Positions 26,154 to 35,962 are shown, counted from the stretch's first letter. The stretch: DNA of 47,555 nt from Lachnospiraceae bacterium (GCA_017449765.1 JAFTFE010000183.1:1-47555), one strand, 5' to 3'. Notes: generated from the letters alone by a model not told the origin. Numbers and translations: made by a program.

Positions 26154-28583
26154 CTAATGCATCAGCTTTTTCTTCTCTGTAATTATTTTAACCAGCTCGG
26201 CTGCAGTAATAGGCTTTGAGAAAAGATATCCCTGCAGCGTATCGCATAGCTGACCCTGCAGTATGGAAAGCTGGTCGTAGTTCTCAACACCTTCGGCTAC
26301 AACTGCGATATTCATCTGATGTGCAAGGGATATGATGGTATTAGCTATATATTTATCATTTTCGTTACTTGATATATTATCTACAAAGGACTTGTCAATC
26401 TTAAGCGTATCGATAGGAAGCTGCGTCAGATAATTAAATGAGGAGTAACCTGTACCGAAATCATCCAAAGCAACTGATACACCAAGCTCTTTAATCTGTC
26501 TTAATAGCTCAAGATTATGGTCAATGGATTTCATAAGGATACTTTCTGTAATTTCTATCTCAAGATATTCAAGACTCATACCTGTTTTTGCAGGAATAGA
26601 CTTAATAATGTCAATTAGATTATCCTTTTTAAGCTGGTTGGTGGATACATTTACGGAAACTTTAAAAGGTCCGTAGCCGTTCTTCATTATTGTATTGTTA
26701 AAAAGGCATGCCTCATATAAAGCCCATTCGCCAAGTTCGTTGATAAGTCCGTTATCCTCTGCTATAGGTATGAACTCGTTAGGAGAAATTAATCCAAGCT
26801 CCTTAGAATTAATACGCATAAGAGCCTCGAAACCTGTTATCTCACCTGTTGCCATATTAACCTGAGGCTGATAGAGAAGATAAACCTCTTTACGTTCTAT
26901 TACATTTGAGAGCATATCGCTTAATTCGTTCTTGCGTGATACATCATATTCCATATAACTTTCGAAAAATTTAAACTCGTTCTTACCTGAATTTTTGGCA
27001 CTGTACATTGCTATATCGGCATTTTTGATAAGCTCGCTGATTGCAAGACCATTCTGCGGGAAGAGTGCAATACCTATACTGGTTGAGATGTGTGCGGTCT
27101 CGCCGTTTAAATCAAATGGTTTGTTCGCCTGTTCGACTATATTATGTGCAAATTCCTTAAGTTCGTCAGTTGTATCATATGTGGATTTGAATACAAGGAA
27201 TTCGTCACCGCCGGCACGACATAAGATATCATCTTCCTTAGCGTATTTTCTAAGTAAATCAGCAAATTTAATAAGAAGCATATCTCCATAATCATGACCG
27301 AGAGTATCGTTAACATTTTTAAAATTATCAAGGTCAATAAAGAATACGGCATGATGAGTAAGATTGGTGCCGTCTTTATCGAAGACTTCATGAGAGAATT
27401 TTGTAAATGCGACTCTGTTATAAAGTCCTGTAAGATTATCATGATAAGCCAATTGTTCAATATTGGCATAGCTTTTCTTTAATTCGATTTCATTGGCGGC
27501 AAGAGTTTTATTGGACTCATCTAACTGCTTATAGTTACCGGAAATGATATCCATCATATTATTAAACATATCTGCAAGAGCACCGAATTCATTGTCTTCA
27601 TCAATATCTGAGCGCAAGTCTAAGTCACCGTCTGCAGCTTGTTTCATATCACTTATCAGTTCAACTATAGGGTCAGTGTATTTGTGAGTCAGATAATGAC
27701 TTATATATATAGCTATAGCCAAGATTATAATAAGTGTTATAATAAGTATTATAGGAAGAGTGGAGAGAATGGTCTGGTATTGGTTTCCTTCCTGCTTAAT
27801 GATGTATAACCATTTATGATTTTTAATATTGTAATATCCGTAAATGTTTTTTACGGATGATACGCCTGTGCTTAAAAATCCGTTTTCATATTCGTCTCTT
27901 AACACTGAAATTGCTTCGCGCTCCATATCCGGCATATCCTTAAAGCCTACCGAGTTAAACAGATATTCGCCGTCAGCGGTAAGCAGAAAAGCATTTCCGT
28001 TCTCAGGCATAAATGCACCAAAATACTCTGCCGGTATGTTTGCACGAATAATACCGACTACTGTGCCTTTAACAATAATAGGAGCAATTATTTCAATACT
28101 GTTGTTATTCTTGTTAATATTTGACGAGTTCATTATGGTCGTTTCTTTTATCTCAGTAACCGGAATCTGCATATATTCCTCCCAGTCACCATTTGCGTTC
28201 TCGTCCGAACTTGAGATAAGATAACCGTTTATATCATACATATAGAAATTGGTATAGCTGTTGGTATAAAATGATTTTTTCTCAAGTATTTCATCTACAA
28301 GTCCGAGATGCGAAGGAGATGAACCTGATACAATACCGTTGTAGCTTTCCAATGCAATATTTTGAATATCGGTTGAATTTGCAAGTCCCTCTGTCTCTGA
28401 TATCTGTACATCGAGCTGGGCGATAAAACCGTTTGCATAGGTTTCGGCGAGCTCTGTAGCGGAATTCTTTGCCAATTGCAGATATCTGTTATAAGTTATT
28501 ATATATATGAGGATTGTCATAATAATGATAGGCAAGGTTGACAGTAATATTAATGACAATCTGAGTGATTTTTTAATAGACAT
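26154..28583 (-). CDS. membrane-bound GGDEF-EAL protein with Cache-type sensor (c-di-GMP turnover)
   Basis: This 809-residue protein should make and/or break cyclic di-GMP. Order: TM1 (about 9-30), an extracellular sensor of ~240 residues in dCache style, TM2 (about 274-297), HAMP (about 298-352), a short coiled coil, GGDEF (about 378-545) with intact 'GGDEF' at 458-462, and EAL (about 560-805) with 'FEALMR' and 'DDFGTGYSS'. The inhibitory I-site RxxD position reads 'KEDD' (449-452), so product inhibition may be weak. Start 28583 is chosen because GGAG precedes it and 'MSIKKSLRLSL' gives a clean positive-then-hydrophobic N terminus; the longer frame overlaps the promoter. It is divergent from CheX-like/CheY. 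Confidence 0.93.
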   Translation of the reverse strand: MSIKKSLRLSLILLSTLPIIIMTILIYIITYNRYLQLAKNSATELAETYANGFIAQLDVQISETEGLANSTDIQNIALESYNGIVSGSSPSHLGLVDEILEKKSFYTNSYTNFYMYDINGYLISSSDENANGDWEEYMQIPVTEIKETTIMNSSNINKNNNSIEIIAPIIVKGTVVGIIRANIPAEYFGAFMPENGNAFLLTADGEYLFNSVGFKDMPDMEREAISVLRDEYENGFLSTGVSSVKNIYGYYNIKNHKWLYIIKQEGNQYQTILSTLPIILIITLIIILAIAIYISHYLTHKYTDPIVELISDMKQAADGDLDLRSDIDEDNEFGALADMFNNMMDIISGNYKQLDESNKTLAANEIELKKSYANIEQLAYHDNLTGLYNRVAFTKFSHEVFDKDGTNLTHHAVFFIDLDNFKNVNDTLGHDYGDMLLIKFADLLRKYAKEDDILCRAGGDEFLVFKSTYDTTDELKEFAHNIVEQANKPFDLNGETAHISTSIGIALFPQNGLAISELIKNADIAMYSAKNSGKNEFKFFESYMEYDVSRKNELSDMLSNVIERKEVYLLYQPQVNMATGEITGFEALMRINSKELGLISPNEFIPIAEDNGLINELGEWALYEACLFNNTIMKNGYGPFKVSVNVSTNQLKKDNLIDIIKSIPAKTGMSLEYLEIEITESILMKSIDHNLELLRQIKELGVSVALDDFGTGYSSFNYLTQLPIDTLKIDKSFVDNISSNENDKYIANTIISLAHQMNIAVVAEGVENYDQLSILQGQLCDTLQGYLFSKPITAAELVKIITEKKKLMH

Positions 28584-28623
28584 AATTTTTTCTCCATTTA
28601 ATATAGGTATAAATATACAAATT

Positions 28624-28652
28624 ATTATATATAAAATTTGTATATTAATCAA
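28624..28652 (-). promoter_or_regulatory. candidate promoter for the GGDEF-EAL gene
   Basis: Reverse strand TTGATT (28647-28652), 17-nt spacer, TATAAT (28624-28629), about 41 bp upstream of the chosen start. Confidence 0.65.
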
Positions 28653-28694
28653 TCGGTAATTAAAATTTTTTTGTTAATATTTACATATATTGAG

Positions 28695-28723
28695 TTGATT
28701 TATTAATTGAATTTGTGTATAAT
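28695..28723 (+). promoter_or_regulatory. candidate promoter for cheX-like and cheY
   Basis: TTGATT (28695-28700), 17-nt spacer, TATAAT (28718-28723), about 35 bp before the ATG at 28759. It is divergent from the GGDEF-EAL promoter, with about 42 bp between the -35 boxes, so one regulator could cover both. Confidence 0.65.
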
Positions 28724-28758
28724 TGAAACAGGATTTTTTTTAATAGAGGAGGAGTGAA

Positions 28759-29649
28759 ATGTTTGACGTATATTTTGGAAAGTATTTGCAGGATATAGGG
28801 GTTTTAACAGGCGAGCAATATAATGATATCATAGAGGCTAATCGTGTTAACAGAGTTAAGCTTGGTCTTATAGCGGTTAATGATGGTCTTATGACCAAAG
28901 AACAGGCAGAAGAAGTTAACAGAATACAGGCACAGCAGGATGCGCGTTTTGGTGATATAGCAGTTTCAAAGGGATATCTTACTGATTCACAGGTAGGGGA
29001 CTTACTTAAGAAACAAGGGGATTCATATCTTTTACTTGTACAGGAATTGCTCGAAAGAGATATTTTATCTCTTGATGAAATCCAACAGCATATTAATCAT
29101 TATAAAAAGTCGGAAAGATTTACTTCTCTTGATATAGATGCTTTGAAAAGCTCTGATATTGATAAGATAATTCAGGTGTTTTTAAGAGAGTCTACAGCAC
29201 CTGCTGTTATCAAAGACTATATTTCTCTTATGGCAAGAAATATCGTAAGATTTGTAGATAATAAGGTGAGGTTCGAAAGACTGGAACAGATTCATTCATA
29301 CACCAGTAAACATATAGCATCTCAGTGCTTCTCCGGAGATTATCAGTTGTTTATCGGTATAGGCGGTGATGGCAACAAGGTTATCGGCGAATCCTTTGGC
29401 AAAGAAGAATTTCCTGAGATAGATGAAGATTGTCTTGATTCCGTATGCGAGTTCATCAATGTTAGTAATGGAATATTTGCATCAAAGCTCAGTCAGGAAG
29501 AGATAACAGTTGATATGCTTCCGCCTGAGATGTATAATGATGTTACAAATATTGATACGGATGGTATGATGTTTATTCTTCCTTGCTTCATTCGTGAGCA
29601 GAGGGCAGACTTGATTATATGTATGGAAACCAAATGGAATATTAAATAA
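28759..29649 (+). CDS. two-domain signalling protein: MshEN-like repeats plus CheX/CheC-like domain
   Basis: The first ~95 residues hold tandem 'hydrophobic-G-x-L-T-x-x-Q' units ('GVLTGEQYNDIIE', 'GLMTKEQAEEV', 'GYLTDSQVGDLL') that resemble the MshEN/GspE N-terminal module, a domain that in some proteins binds c-di-GMP. The C-terminal half (about 160-296) looks like a CheX/CheC fold: 'CLDSVCEFINVSNGIFASKL' followed by 'VDMLPPEMY' parallels the E-x-x-N helix and the Pro-Pro step of CheY-P phosphatases. If so it may dephosphorylate the CheY encoded 11 bp downstream. GAGGAGG lies upstream. A divergent GGDEF-EAL gene makes c-di-GMP sensing plausible but unproven. Confidence 0.65.
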   Translation: MFDVYFGKYLQDIGVLTGEQYNDIIEANRVNRVKLGLIAVNDGLMTKEQAEEVNRIQAQQDARFGDIAVSKGYLTDSQVGDLLKKQGDSYLLLVQELLERDILSLDEIQQHINHYKKSERFTSLDIDALKSSDIDKIIQVFLRESTAPAVIKDYISLMARNIVRFVDNKVRFERLEQIHSYTSKHIASQCFSGDYQLFIGIGGDGNKVIGESFGKEEFPEIDEDCLDSVCEFINVSNGIFASKLSQEEITVDMLPPEMYNDVTNIDTDGMMFILPCFIREQRADLIICMETKWNIK

Positions 29650-29660
29650 GGAGAAAAGGT

Positions 29661-30023
29661 ATGGCTAATATATTAATAGTTGACGATTCAAGAACTTCAA
29701 GAAGAATCTTACGTGGTATACTTGAAGAAGAAGGACATACAATTGTTGGCGAAGCAAAAAACGGTCAAGAGGGGTATGACCTGTATGCAGAATATAAACC
29801 TGATCTTGTTACTATGGACATCACAATGCCTATTTTGACTGGCGTTGATGCATTAAAGAAGATAAAGGGTGAATTTCCTGACGCTAAAGTTATAATGGTT
29901 TCTGCTGCGGGCCAGCAGCATAATATGATAGAGGCAGTTCAAAATGGTGCGGCTGAGTTTATATCCAAACCGTTTGAGATGGATGCAATTAAGAAAGTTG
30001 TTAGAAATGTATTGGAATCATAA
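29661..30023 (+). CDS. CheY-type single-domain response regulator
   Basis: A 120-residue receiver domain with no output domain. The acidic pocket is 'VDD' (about 7-9), the phospho-acceptor is Asp53 in 'VTMDITMP', the switch Ser lies in 'IMVSAAGQQ', and the Lys is in 'ISKPFE'. All catalytic positions are present. Stand-alone receivers of this type act in chemotaxis or as phosphate sinks. It is co-transcribed with the CheX-like gene and ends in a strong terminator, so the two form a compact signalling pair; no CheA is nearby. Confidence 0.9.
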   Translation: MANILIVDDSRTSRRILRGILEEEGHTIVGEAKNGQEGYDLYAEYKPDLVTMDITMPILTGVDALKKIKGEFPDAKVIMVSAAGQQHNMIEAVQNGAAEFISKPFEMDAIKKVVRNVLES

Positions 30024-30039
30024 CTATGTATGTAAGAGT

Positions 30040-30070
30040 AAAAGGCACTCTTGTTTAGAGTGCCTTTTCG
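30040..30070 (+). terminator. intrinsic terminator after cheY
   Basis: AAAAGGCACTCT (30040-30051) pairs perfectly with AGAGTGCCTTTT (30057-30068), 5-nt loop. Confidence 0.85.
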
Positions 30071-30138
30071 TATGCGTTATTGTGTTATCATCAGACAGGG
30101 AGAAGGTTTGATGATTTGATTGAATAGGGGGATTTTAT

Positions 30139-31080
30139 ATGATTGAAACGGTGGTATCCGTTGATTTGATGATAGAAGAAAAACTCAAGATAAGGAAAAA
30201 TCATCTTGCGCCGGATATGTTGTCAGGAGATGAAAAAAGACTATGTATAGTATCAGGAATATACGGTGATGAACTCCAGGGACAGTATATATGTTATGAG
30301 GTTATCAGAAGAATTAAACAAGAGTTTGATAATTTAAACGGAATTGTCGATATTTATCCATGTTTAAATCCTATAGGCCTTGATTCAAGAAGCAGGGATA
30401 TACCTGACTCCGACATAGATATGAATCAACTTTTTCCGGGATCGAAATCAGGTGCTGTCGGAGAATACTCTGCGTCGTGCATCTTTGATGATATTAAGGG
30501 CTCAGATATATGTATAGACCTGCATGCCAGTAATCTCTACTTAAAGGAAGTACCTCAGGTAAGATTAAATGATGGTAATGTAGATGAACTTCTTGCGATA
30601 GCAAAGTGTCTGAATACAGATATGATATGGATTCATCCAAGTACATCCGTACTTAACGGAAGTCTTGCATATGCATTAAATGAAGCAGGTGTTAAGTCTT
30701 TGGTAATTGAATCGGGAGAAGCTTATAGAATTAACAAAGATTTTTGTGAGAAGATTATTGATGGAATATTTGCCCTGATGAGTGATATGGGAATATGGAA
30801 GGGGGATGTTATAGTACCTCATGTTCCGAGTATAACTAATGATGTTGATATGGTGTATATGAATTCGGAAAGCAGCGGAATATTTATTCCAAATGTGAAT
30901 TTATATGACAGGGTTTGCATAGGTGATGAGATTGGAAAGGTTGTCGATGTAATAACCGGTTCGGTTGAAGAGGTTATATATGCTGAAAGCAAGGGTATGA
31001 TATGCTCACTCAGAGATTATCCGGTTATTGAAGAGGGGTCTTTGATTGCACGTATAGTGGGTGGTGAAAAAGATGAATAA
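30139..31080 (+). CDS. AstE/AspA-like (M14-type) amidohydrolase with altered zinc site
   Basis: The fold resembles succinylglutamate desuccinylase/aspartoacylase proteins, zinc enzymes that cleave N-acyl amino acids. The first zinc motif, normally H-x-x-E, reads Y42-G-D-E45 ('SGIYGDELQGQY'), so the His is replaced by Tyr. The second ligand is present in 'CIDLHAS' (His129) and a catalytic-type Glu in 'LVIESGE'. It is 313 residues, close to the family length. The C-terminal ~80 residues form the usual barrel-like domain. The second copy starts inside its last codons (8-bp overlap), so the two are coupled and may form a heteromer. Substrate unknown. Confidence 0.75.
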   Translation: MIETVVSVDLMIEEKLKIRKNHLAPDMLSGDEKRLCIVSGIYGDELQGQYICYEVIRRIKQEFDNLNGIVDIYPCLNPIGLDSRSRDIPDSDIDMNQLFPGSKSGAVGEYSASCIFDDIKGSDICIDLHASNLYLKEVPQVRLNDGNVDELLAIAKCLNTDMIWIHPSTSVLNGSLAYALNEAGVKSLVIESGEAYRINKDFCEKIIDGIFALMSDMGIWKGDVIVPHVPSITNDVDMVYMNSESSGIFIPNVNLYDRVCIGDEIGKVVDVITGSVEEVIYAESKGMICSLRDYPVIEEGSLIARIVGGEKDE

Positions 31081-32008
31081 AGAACTTATTTTTTCTATGA
31101 ATACTGCCTTGAGAGGTGAGTATGAAATTCATGGATTTGCGTATGGACATGGTGAAAAAACCGCCTGTATAGTAGGCGCAATGAGAGGAAATGAATATCA
31201 GCAGCTATATATATGTTCTCTTTTGGCTGAAAAACTTGCAGAGATAGAGGCGAAGGGGGATATAGCATCAGGTAAGCAGATACTGCTTGTCCCAACTCTT
31301 AACTATAGTTCGATGAATGCTAATAAGGTTAGATGGATAGCGGATGACTCTGATATTAACAGGTCATTTCCGGGCAACTACAAGGGAACTGCGACAAGCA
31401 GGATTGCTGCTACAGTATTGGAGATTGCAAAGGAATATTTGTATGGTATACAATTTCCAAGCTTTTATATGGATGGTGAGCTTATTCCACACATCAGGAT
31501 GATGAAAACCGGTAAGGAGAGTACGAGTCTGGCTAATCTTTTCGGTATGCCTTATGTCGTATCAGGAATAACAAGGGCATTTGATTCATCTACACTAAAT
31601 TATAATTTACAGGAATCAGGTGTACAGGCATTTTCCGTATATTCAAGGACTACTAACTGGATAGATGATGAAAGTGCTCATATGGCAGTTTCATCGGTAC
31701 TTAGATTCTTGACAAGAATGGGTATTATTAAGTATGATTGTCATGGGGGATATATCTCAAGTGTAATTAATGAAGATTCTCTGGCATCAGTCAAGTCAGA
31801 AAGTTCCGGCTTTTTCAGGAGATTGGTAGGAACCAATCAGGAGATAACCAGAGGACAGATATTAGCGGAGATTGTTGATCCGATGACCGGTGAGATGAAG
31901 ACGAGTATAGTATCACCGACTGATGGCATAGTATTCTTTGTACAGGATGCACCGATGGTGTTCCAGAATACTGTATGTTACAAAATAATCAAAAGATTGC
32001 ATCAGTGA
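31073..32008 (+). CDS. AstE/AspA-like paralogue, probably without catalytic zinc
   Basis: This 311-residue protein is a diverged sister of the preceding gene. The H-x-x-E position reads R38-G-N-E41 ('VGAMRGNEYQQLY'), the 'DLH' motif is replaced by 'QFPSFYMDGELIPHIR', and the catalytic Glu region is 'AFSVYSRTTNW' with no Glu. It thus lacks both usual zinc histidines and looks like a pseudo-enzyme partner. ATG at 31073 (with GGTGGTG upstream) is preferred to GTG at 31061; it overlaps the end of the first gene by 8 bp. 'SPTDGIVFFVQDAP' near the end is the usual C-terminal barrel motif. The frame is intact. Confidence 0.72.
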   Translation: MNKELIFSMNTALRGEYEIHGFAYGHGEKTACIVGAMRGNEYQQLYICSLLAEKLAEIEAKGDIASGKQILLVPTLNYSSMNANKVRWIADDSDINRSFPGNYKGTATSRIAATVLEIAKEYLYGIQFPSFYMDGELIPHIRMMKTGKESTSLANLFGMPYVVSGITRAFDSSTLNYNLQESGVQAFSVYSRTTNWIDDESAHMAVSSVLRFLTRMGIIKYDCHGGYISSVINEDSLASVKSESSGFFRRLVGTNQEITRGQILAEIVDPMTGEMKTSIVSPTDGIVFFVQDAPMVFQNTVCYKIIKRLHQ

Positions 32009-32108
32009 AATAAGTATAAACTTATTAATGTTTAGCGATATTAAAAGATTTGATTTACATAATTTATGAGTGGAATAATAAAATAAAGATGACGGAAAGG
32101 GAAGAAAA

Positions 32109-35100
32109 ATGAGTAAGGTTAGAAGAATCTACGTCGAGAAAAAGGATGATTATGCAGTAAGAGCTAAAGAGCTTAAGCAGCAGTTCAAGGATTACTTAGG
32201 TATTAAAACTGACAATGTAAGAGTCCTTGTGCGTTATGATATGGAAGGTGTATCCGATGAGACTTATGCCAAAGCTAAGGTGACGGTATTCTCGGAGCCT
32301 CCTGTTGATACGGTTTATGAAGAAGGTTTTGAGCTTGGAGATAATGACAAATGCTTTTCAATGGAATATCTTCCGGGACAGTTCGATCAGAGAGCTGATT
32401 CGGCTGAACAGTGTGTTAAGCTTCTTGATGAGGAGGAAAATCCTCTTATTAAATCCGCAACTACATACATTATATCGGGAGATATAACGGATGAACAGCT
32501 TGAGGCGATAAAAGAGTATGTTGTAAATCCCGTAGATTCGAGAATTACTGATGAGACTAAACCGGAGACTCTTGCGACAAAGTTTGAAGAACCTGCTGAT
32601 GTTATAGTATTTGATGGTTTTAAAGATATGGCGGAGGACAAGCTTAACGAACTTTACAATTCGCTCGGGCTGGCGATGACCTTCAAAGATTTTCTTCACA
32701 TACAGAATTATTTTAAAAATGAGGAAAACAGAGATCCTTCCATGACGGAGATAAGGGTTCTTGATACATACTGGTCTGACCATTGTCGTCATACTACATT
32801 TTCAACAGAACTTACAGATGTTGAATTTGATGAAGGATATTATAAGGATATAATTTCAGAAACATATAAAAAATATGTGGATGCAACGAAGGTTATGTAC
32901 AAGGATAGAAATGATAAATTTGTCTGTCTGATGGATATAGCCCTTATGGCTATGAAAGAGCTTCGTGCAGCAGGTAAGCTTGAAGATATGGAAGTGTCTG
33001 ATGAGATAAATGCCTGTTCAATCGTTGTTCCTGTAACTATAGACGGTAAGGAAGAGGAGTGGCTTGTAAGTTTTAAGAATGAAACTCATAATCATCCTAC
33101 AGAGATAGAACCGTTTGGTGGCGCAGCAACATGTCTTGGCGGTGCTATAAGAGATCCGCTTTCAGGTCGTTCATATGTATATCAGGCTATGCGTGTAACA
33201 GGTGCTGCCGATCCGACAGTATCACTTAAAGATACCATGAAGGGTAAGCTTCCGCAGAGAAAACTTGTAAGAGTTGCAGCACAGGGCTACAGCTCATATG
33301 GTAATCAGATAGGACTTGCAACAGGTCTTGTAAATGAAATATATCATCCGGATTACGTTGCTAAACGTATGGAAATAGGTGCAGTAATGGGGGCTGCTCC
33401 AAGACGATGTGTTAAAAGAATGACCTCAGACCCGGGAGATATAATTATACTTCTTGGAGGTCGTACAGGAAGAGACGGCTGTGGCGGAGCAACAGGCTCT
33501 TCCAAGGCTCATACCGAAAGCTCAATAGAAACCTGTGGGGCAGAAGTGCAAAAGGGTAATCCTCCTACAGAGAGGAAAATTCAGAGATTATTCAGGCGTG
33601 AAGAAGTAGCATCACTTATAAAGAAGTGTAATGATTTCGGTGCAGGCGGCGTATCTGTGGCTATAGGTGAGCTGGCAGACGGACTTAATGTGGACTTAGA
33701 TAAGGTTCCGAAGAAGTATGCCGGTCTTGATGGTACTGAGCTTGCAATATCAGAATCACAGGAGAGAATGGCTATAGTTGTAGATCCTAAGGATGTGGAT
33801 ACTATGCTTGAATTTGCAAAGGAAGAAAACCTTGAGGCTGTACCTGTGGCTGTAGTTACCGAAGAACCAAGACTTGTCCTCAACTGGAGAGGCAAGGATA
33901 TAGTTAATTTATCAAGAGCATTTCTTGATACGAACGGTGCTCATCAGGAGACAGAGGTTAAGGTTGAAATGCCTGATGAAAGTTCTAAATATTTTGAAGA
34001 AAAGAAGGATACAAAGGATATAGAAAAGCTTTGGCTTGATATACTTTCGGATTTGAATGTCTGCTCACAAAAAGGTCTTGTTGAGATGTTTGATTCATCT
34101 ATAGGTGCCGGAACGGTTACTATGCCATACGGCGGAAAATATCAGCTTACACCTACACAGACGATGATTGCAAAGCTTCCTGTTCTTAAAGGAAAGACAG
34201 ATACGGTTACTATGATGAGCTATGGTTTTGATCCGTATTTATCAAGCTGGAGTCCATATCATGGTTCAATATATGCAGTTCTTACATCTGTTGCCAAGAT
34301 AGCGGCATCCGGTGGAGATGTAAGCAAGATTAGACTTACTTTCCAGGAGTATTTTAAGAGACTTGGTACTGATCCGTACAGATGGGGACAGCCTCTTGCA
34401 GCACTTCTTGGTGCTTATGATGTTCAGATGGGATTAGGCTTACCGTCAATAGGTGGAAAGGATTCCATGTCCGGAACCTTTAACGATATAGATGTTCCGC
34501 CTACTCTGTGTTCTTTTGCGGTTGATGTTGCAAGCTATATGAATGTTGTAACTCCTGAACTAAAAAAAGCAGGAAATATCTTAGTAAAGTTCAACATTGA
34601 TAAAGATGAATTCGATATACCGAGCTATCAGGATGCACTTGATAAGTACGGAAAGCTTTATGGCGCTATTAAGAATGGTTTTGTTGAGTCTTCGTATGCT
34701 GTCGGATTTGGAGGTGTGATAGAAGCGGTAAGCAAGATGGCATTCGGTAATAAGCTTGGTGTAGAGATAGAGGAAGCTTATCCGGCCGATAAGCTTTATT
34801 CCAAGGATTACGGTTCAATAATCCTTGAGATAAAAGAGGAAAATTTGGATGATTTGGGAATCCCTTGTATAGTTATCGGTAAGGTTATTGATGCGCCTGA
34901 GTTCAGATATGGTGACACGGTAATCAGCATGGATTCGGCTCTTTACGCTTGGACCGGAAGCCTGGAAAAAGTATTTCCGAATTACTCAAATGTATCTCAG
35001 GAGGATAGGATTAACGATAGTCTAAAGATAGAGGACGGAATTGTTAAGTCATCAATATATGATAAGGGAAGTATTCTTGTAGCTAAGAATAAGGTTGCCA

Positions 35101-35897
35101 AGCCAAAGGTATTTATACCGGTATTCCCGGGTACTAACTGTGAATATGATTCGGCGAAAGCTTTTGAAAGAGCCGGAGCAGAAGTGACCACCATAGTGTT
35201 TAAAAATCAGGATGCACAGGATATAAGAGATTCTGTCGATGCCTTTGTTAAAGCTATAAGTGAAAGTCAGATTATAATGTTCCCGGGCGGTTTCTCTGCA
35301 GGTGATGAGCCGGATGGCTCCGGTAAGTTTATCGCGACAGCATTCAGAAATGCAAGGATTGCTGATGAAGTTATGAAACTTTTAAACGAGCGTGACGGAC
35401 TTGCGCTTGGTATATGTAACGGTTTCCAGGCACTTATAAAACTTGGGCTTGTACCTTATGGCGAAATCAGACCTCAGTCAGAGTCTTCACCTACACTTGC
35501 GATGAACAGTATAGGACGACATCAATCCAAGATGGTATATACAAAGGTTGTAACAAATAAGAGCCCGTGGCTTAAGAAGGCTGAGCTTGGAGGTGTTTAT
35601 ACTGTACCTATATCACATGGTGAAGGTAGATTTGTCGCAAACAAGGAATGGCTTGAAAAGCTTTTTGCTAACGGACAGGTTGCTACACAGTATGTTGATG
35701 CAGACGGCAATCCGACTATGGATGAGTATTACAATGTAAATGGCTCTTACTATGCTATAGAGGGTATCACAAGTCCTGATGGACGTGTGCTTGGTAAGAT
35801 GGCTCACTCGGAGCGTAGGGGAGATGCTGTTGCAATCAATATCTATGGCGAACAGGATCAGAAGATATTTGAGTCAGGTGTTGAGTATTTTTCATAA
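32109..35897 (+). CDS. purL: phosphoribosylformylglycinamidine synthase, single-chain
   Basis: PurL turns FGAR, glutamine and ATP into FGAM, the fourth step of purine synthesis. The 1262-residue single chain fuses the synthase and a C-terminal class I glutaminase, as in Proteobacteria and many Lachnospiraceae, unlike the three-part PurSQL of Bacillus. The synthase core has 'DTYWSDHCRHTTF' and 'KNETHNHPTEIEPFGGAATC' in part; the glutaminase has 'PGTNCEYDSAKAFERAGA', 'FPGGFSAGDEPDGSGKF' and the nucleophile Cys in 'LGICNGFQ', with 'SHGEGRF' and a final His-Ser-Glu. GGAAAGGGAAG lies upstream. No purine riboswitch is seen in the 100-bp leader. It is monocistronic. Confidence 0.97.
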   Translation: MSKVRRIYVEKKDDYAVRAKELKQQFKDYLGIKTDNVRVLVRYDMEGVSDETYAKAKVTVFSEPPVDTVYEEGFELGDNDKCFSMEYLPGQFDQRADSAEQCVKLLDEEENPLIKSATTYIISGDITDEQLEAIKEYVVNPVDSRITDETKPETLATKFEEPADVIVFDGFKDMAEDKLNELYNSLGLAMTFKDFLHIQNYFKNEENRDPSMTEIRVLDTYWSDHCRHTTFSTELTDVEFDEGYYKDIISETYKKYVDATKVMYKDRNDKFVCLMDIALMAMKELRAAGKLEDMEVSDEINACSIVVPVTIDGKEEEWLVSFKNETHNHPTEIEPFGGAATCLGGAIRDPLSGRSYVYQAMRVTGAADPTVSLKDTMKGKLPQRKLVRVAAQGYSSYGNQIGLATGLVNEIYHPDYVAKRMEIGAVMGAAPRRCVKRMTSDPGDIIILLGGRTGRDGCGGATGSSKAHTESSIETCGAEVQKGNPPTERKIQRLFRREEVASLIKKCNDFGAGGVSVAIGELADGLNVDLDKVPKKYAGLDGTELAISESQERMAIVVDPKDVDTMLEFAKEENLEAVPVAVVTEEPRLVLNWRGKDIVNLSRAFLDTNGAHQETEVKVEMPDESSKYFEEKKDTKDIEKLWLDILSDLNVCSQKGLVEMFDSSIGAGTVTMPYGGKYQLTPTQTMIAKLPVLKGKTDTVTMMSYGFDPYLSSWSPYHGSIYAVLTSVAKIAASGGDVSKIRLTFQEYFKRLGTDPYRWGQPLAALLGAYDVQMGLGLPSIGGKDSMSGTFNDIDVPPTLCSFAVDVASYMNVVTPELKKAGNILVKFNIDKDEFDIPSYQDALDKYGKLYGAIKNGFVESSYAVGFGGVIEAVSKMAFGNKLGVEIEEAYPADKLYSKDYGSIILEIKEENLDDLGIPCIVIGKVIDAPEFRYGDTVISMDSALYAWTGSLEKVFPNYSNVSQEDRINDSLKIEDGIVKSSIYDKGSILVAKNKVAKPKVFIPVFPGTNCEYDSAKAFERAGAEVTTIVFKNQDAQDIRDSVDAFVKAISESQIIMFPGGFSAGDEPDGSGKFIATAFRNARIADEVMKLLNERDGLALGICNGFQALIKLGLVPYGEIRPQSESSPTLAMNSIGRHQSKMVYTKVVTNKSPWLKKAELGGVYTVPISHGEGRFVANKEWLEKLFANGQVATQYVDADGNPTMDEYYNVNGSYYAIEGITSPDGRVLGKMAHSERRGDAVAINIYGEQDQKIFESGVEYFS

Positions 35898-35900
35898 TAT

Positions 35901-35943
35901 TATATGGCTGTTGTATTTTGTACTTCAGCCATATATTTTATTT
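35901..35943 (+). terminator. intrinsic terminator after purL
   Basis: TATATGGCTG (35901-35910) pairs with CAGCCATATA (35926-35935), 15-nt loop, then TTTTATTT. Confidence 0.7.
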
Positions 35944-35962
35944 ATATTTCAATAATTTTTTG

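Noticed and set aside
27844-28224. 126-residue forward ORF inside the GGDEF-EAL gene
   Set aside because: Antisense shadow in a region with clear sensor-domain coding on the other strand.
32009-32108. Purine riboswitch or promoter before purL
   Set aside because: The 100 bp is too short and lacks the conserved three-way junction; only a weak TTTACA-16-TAATAA match is present.
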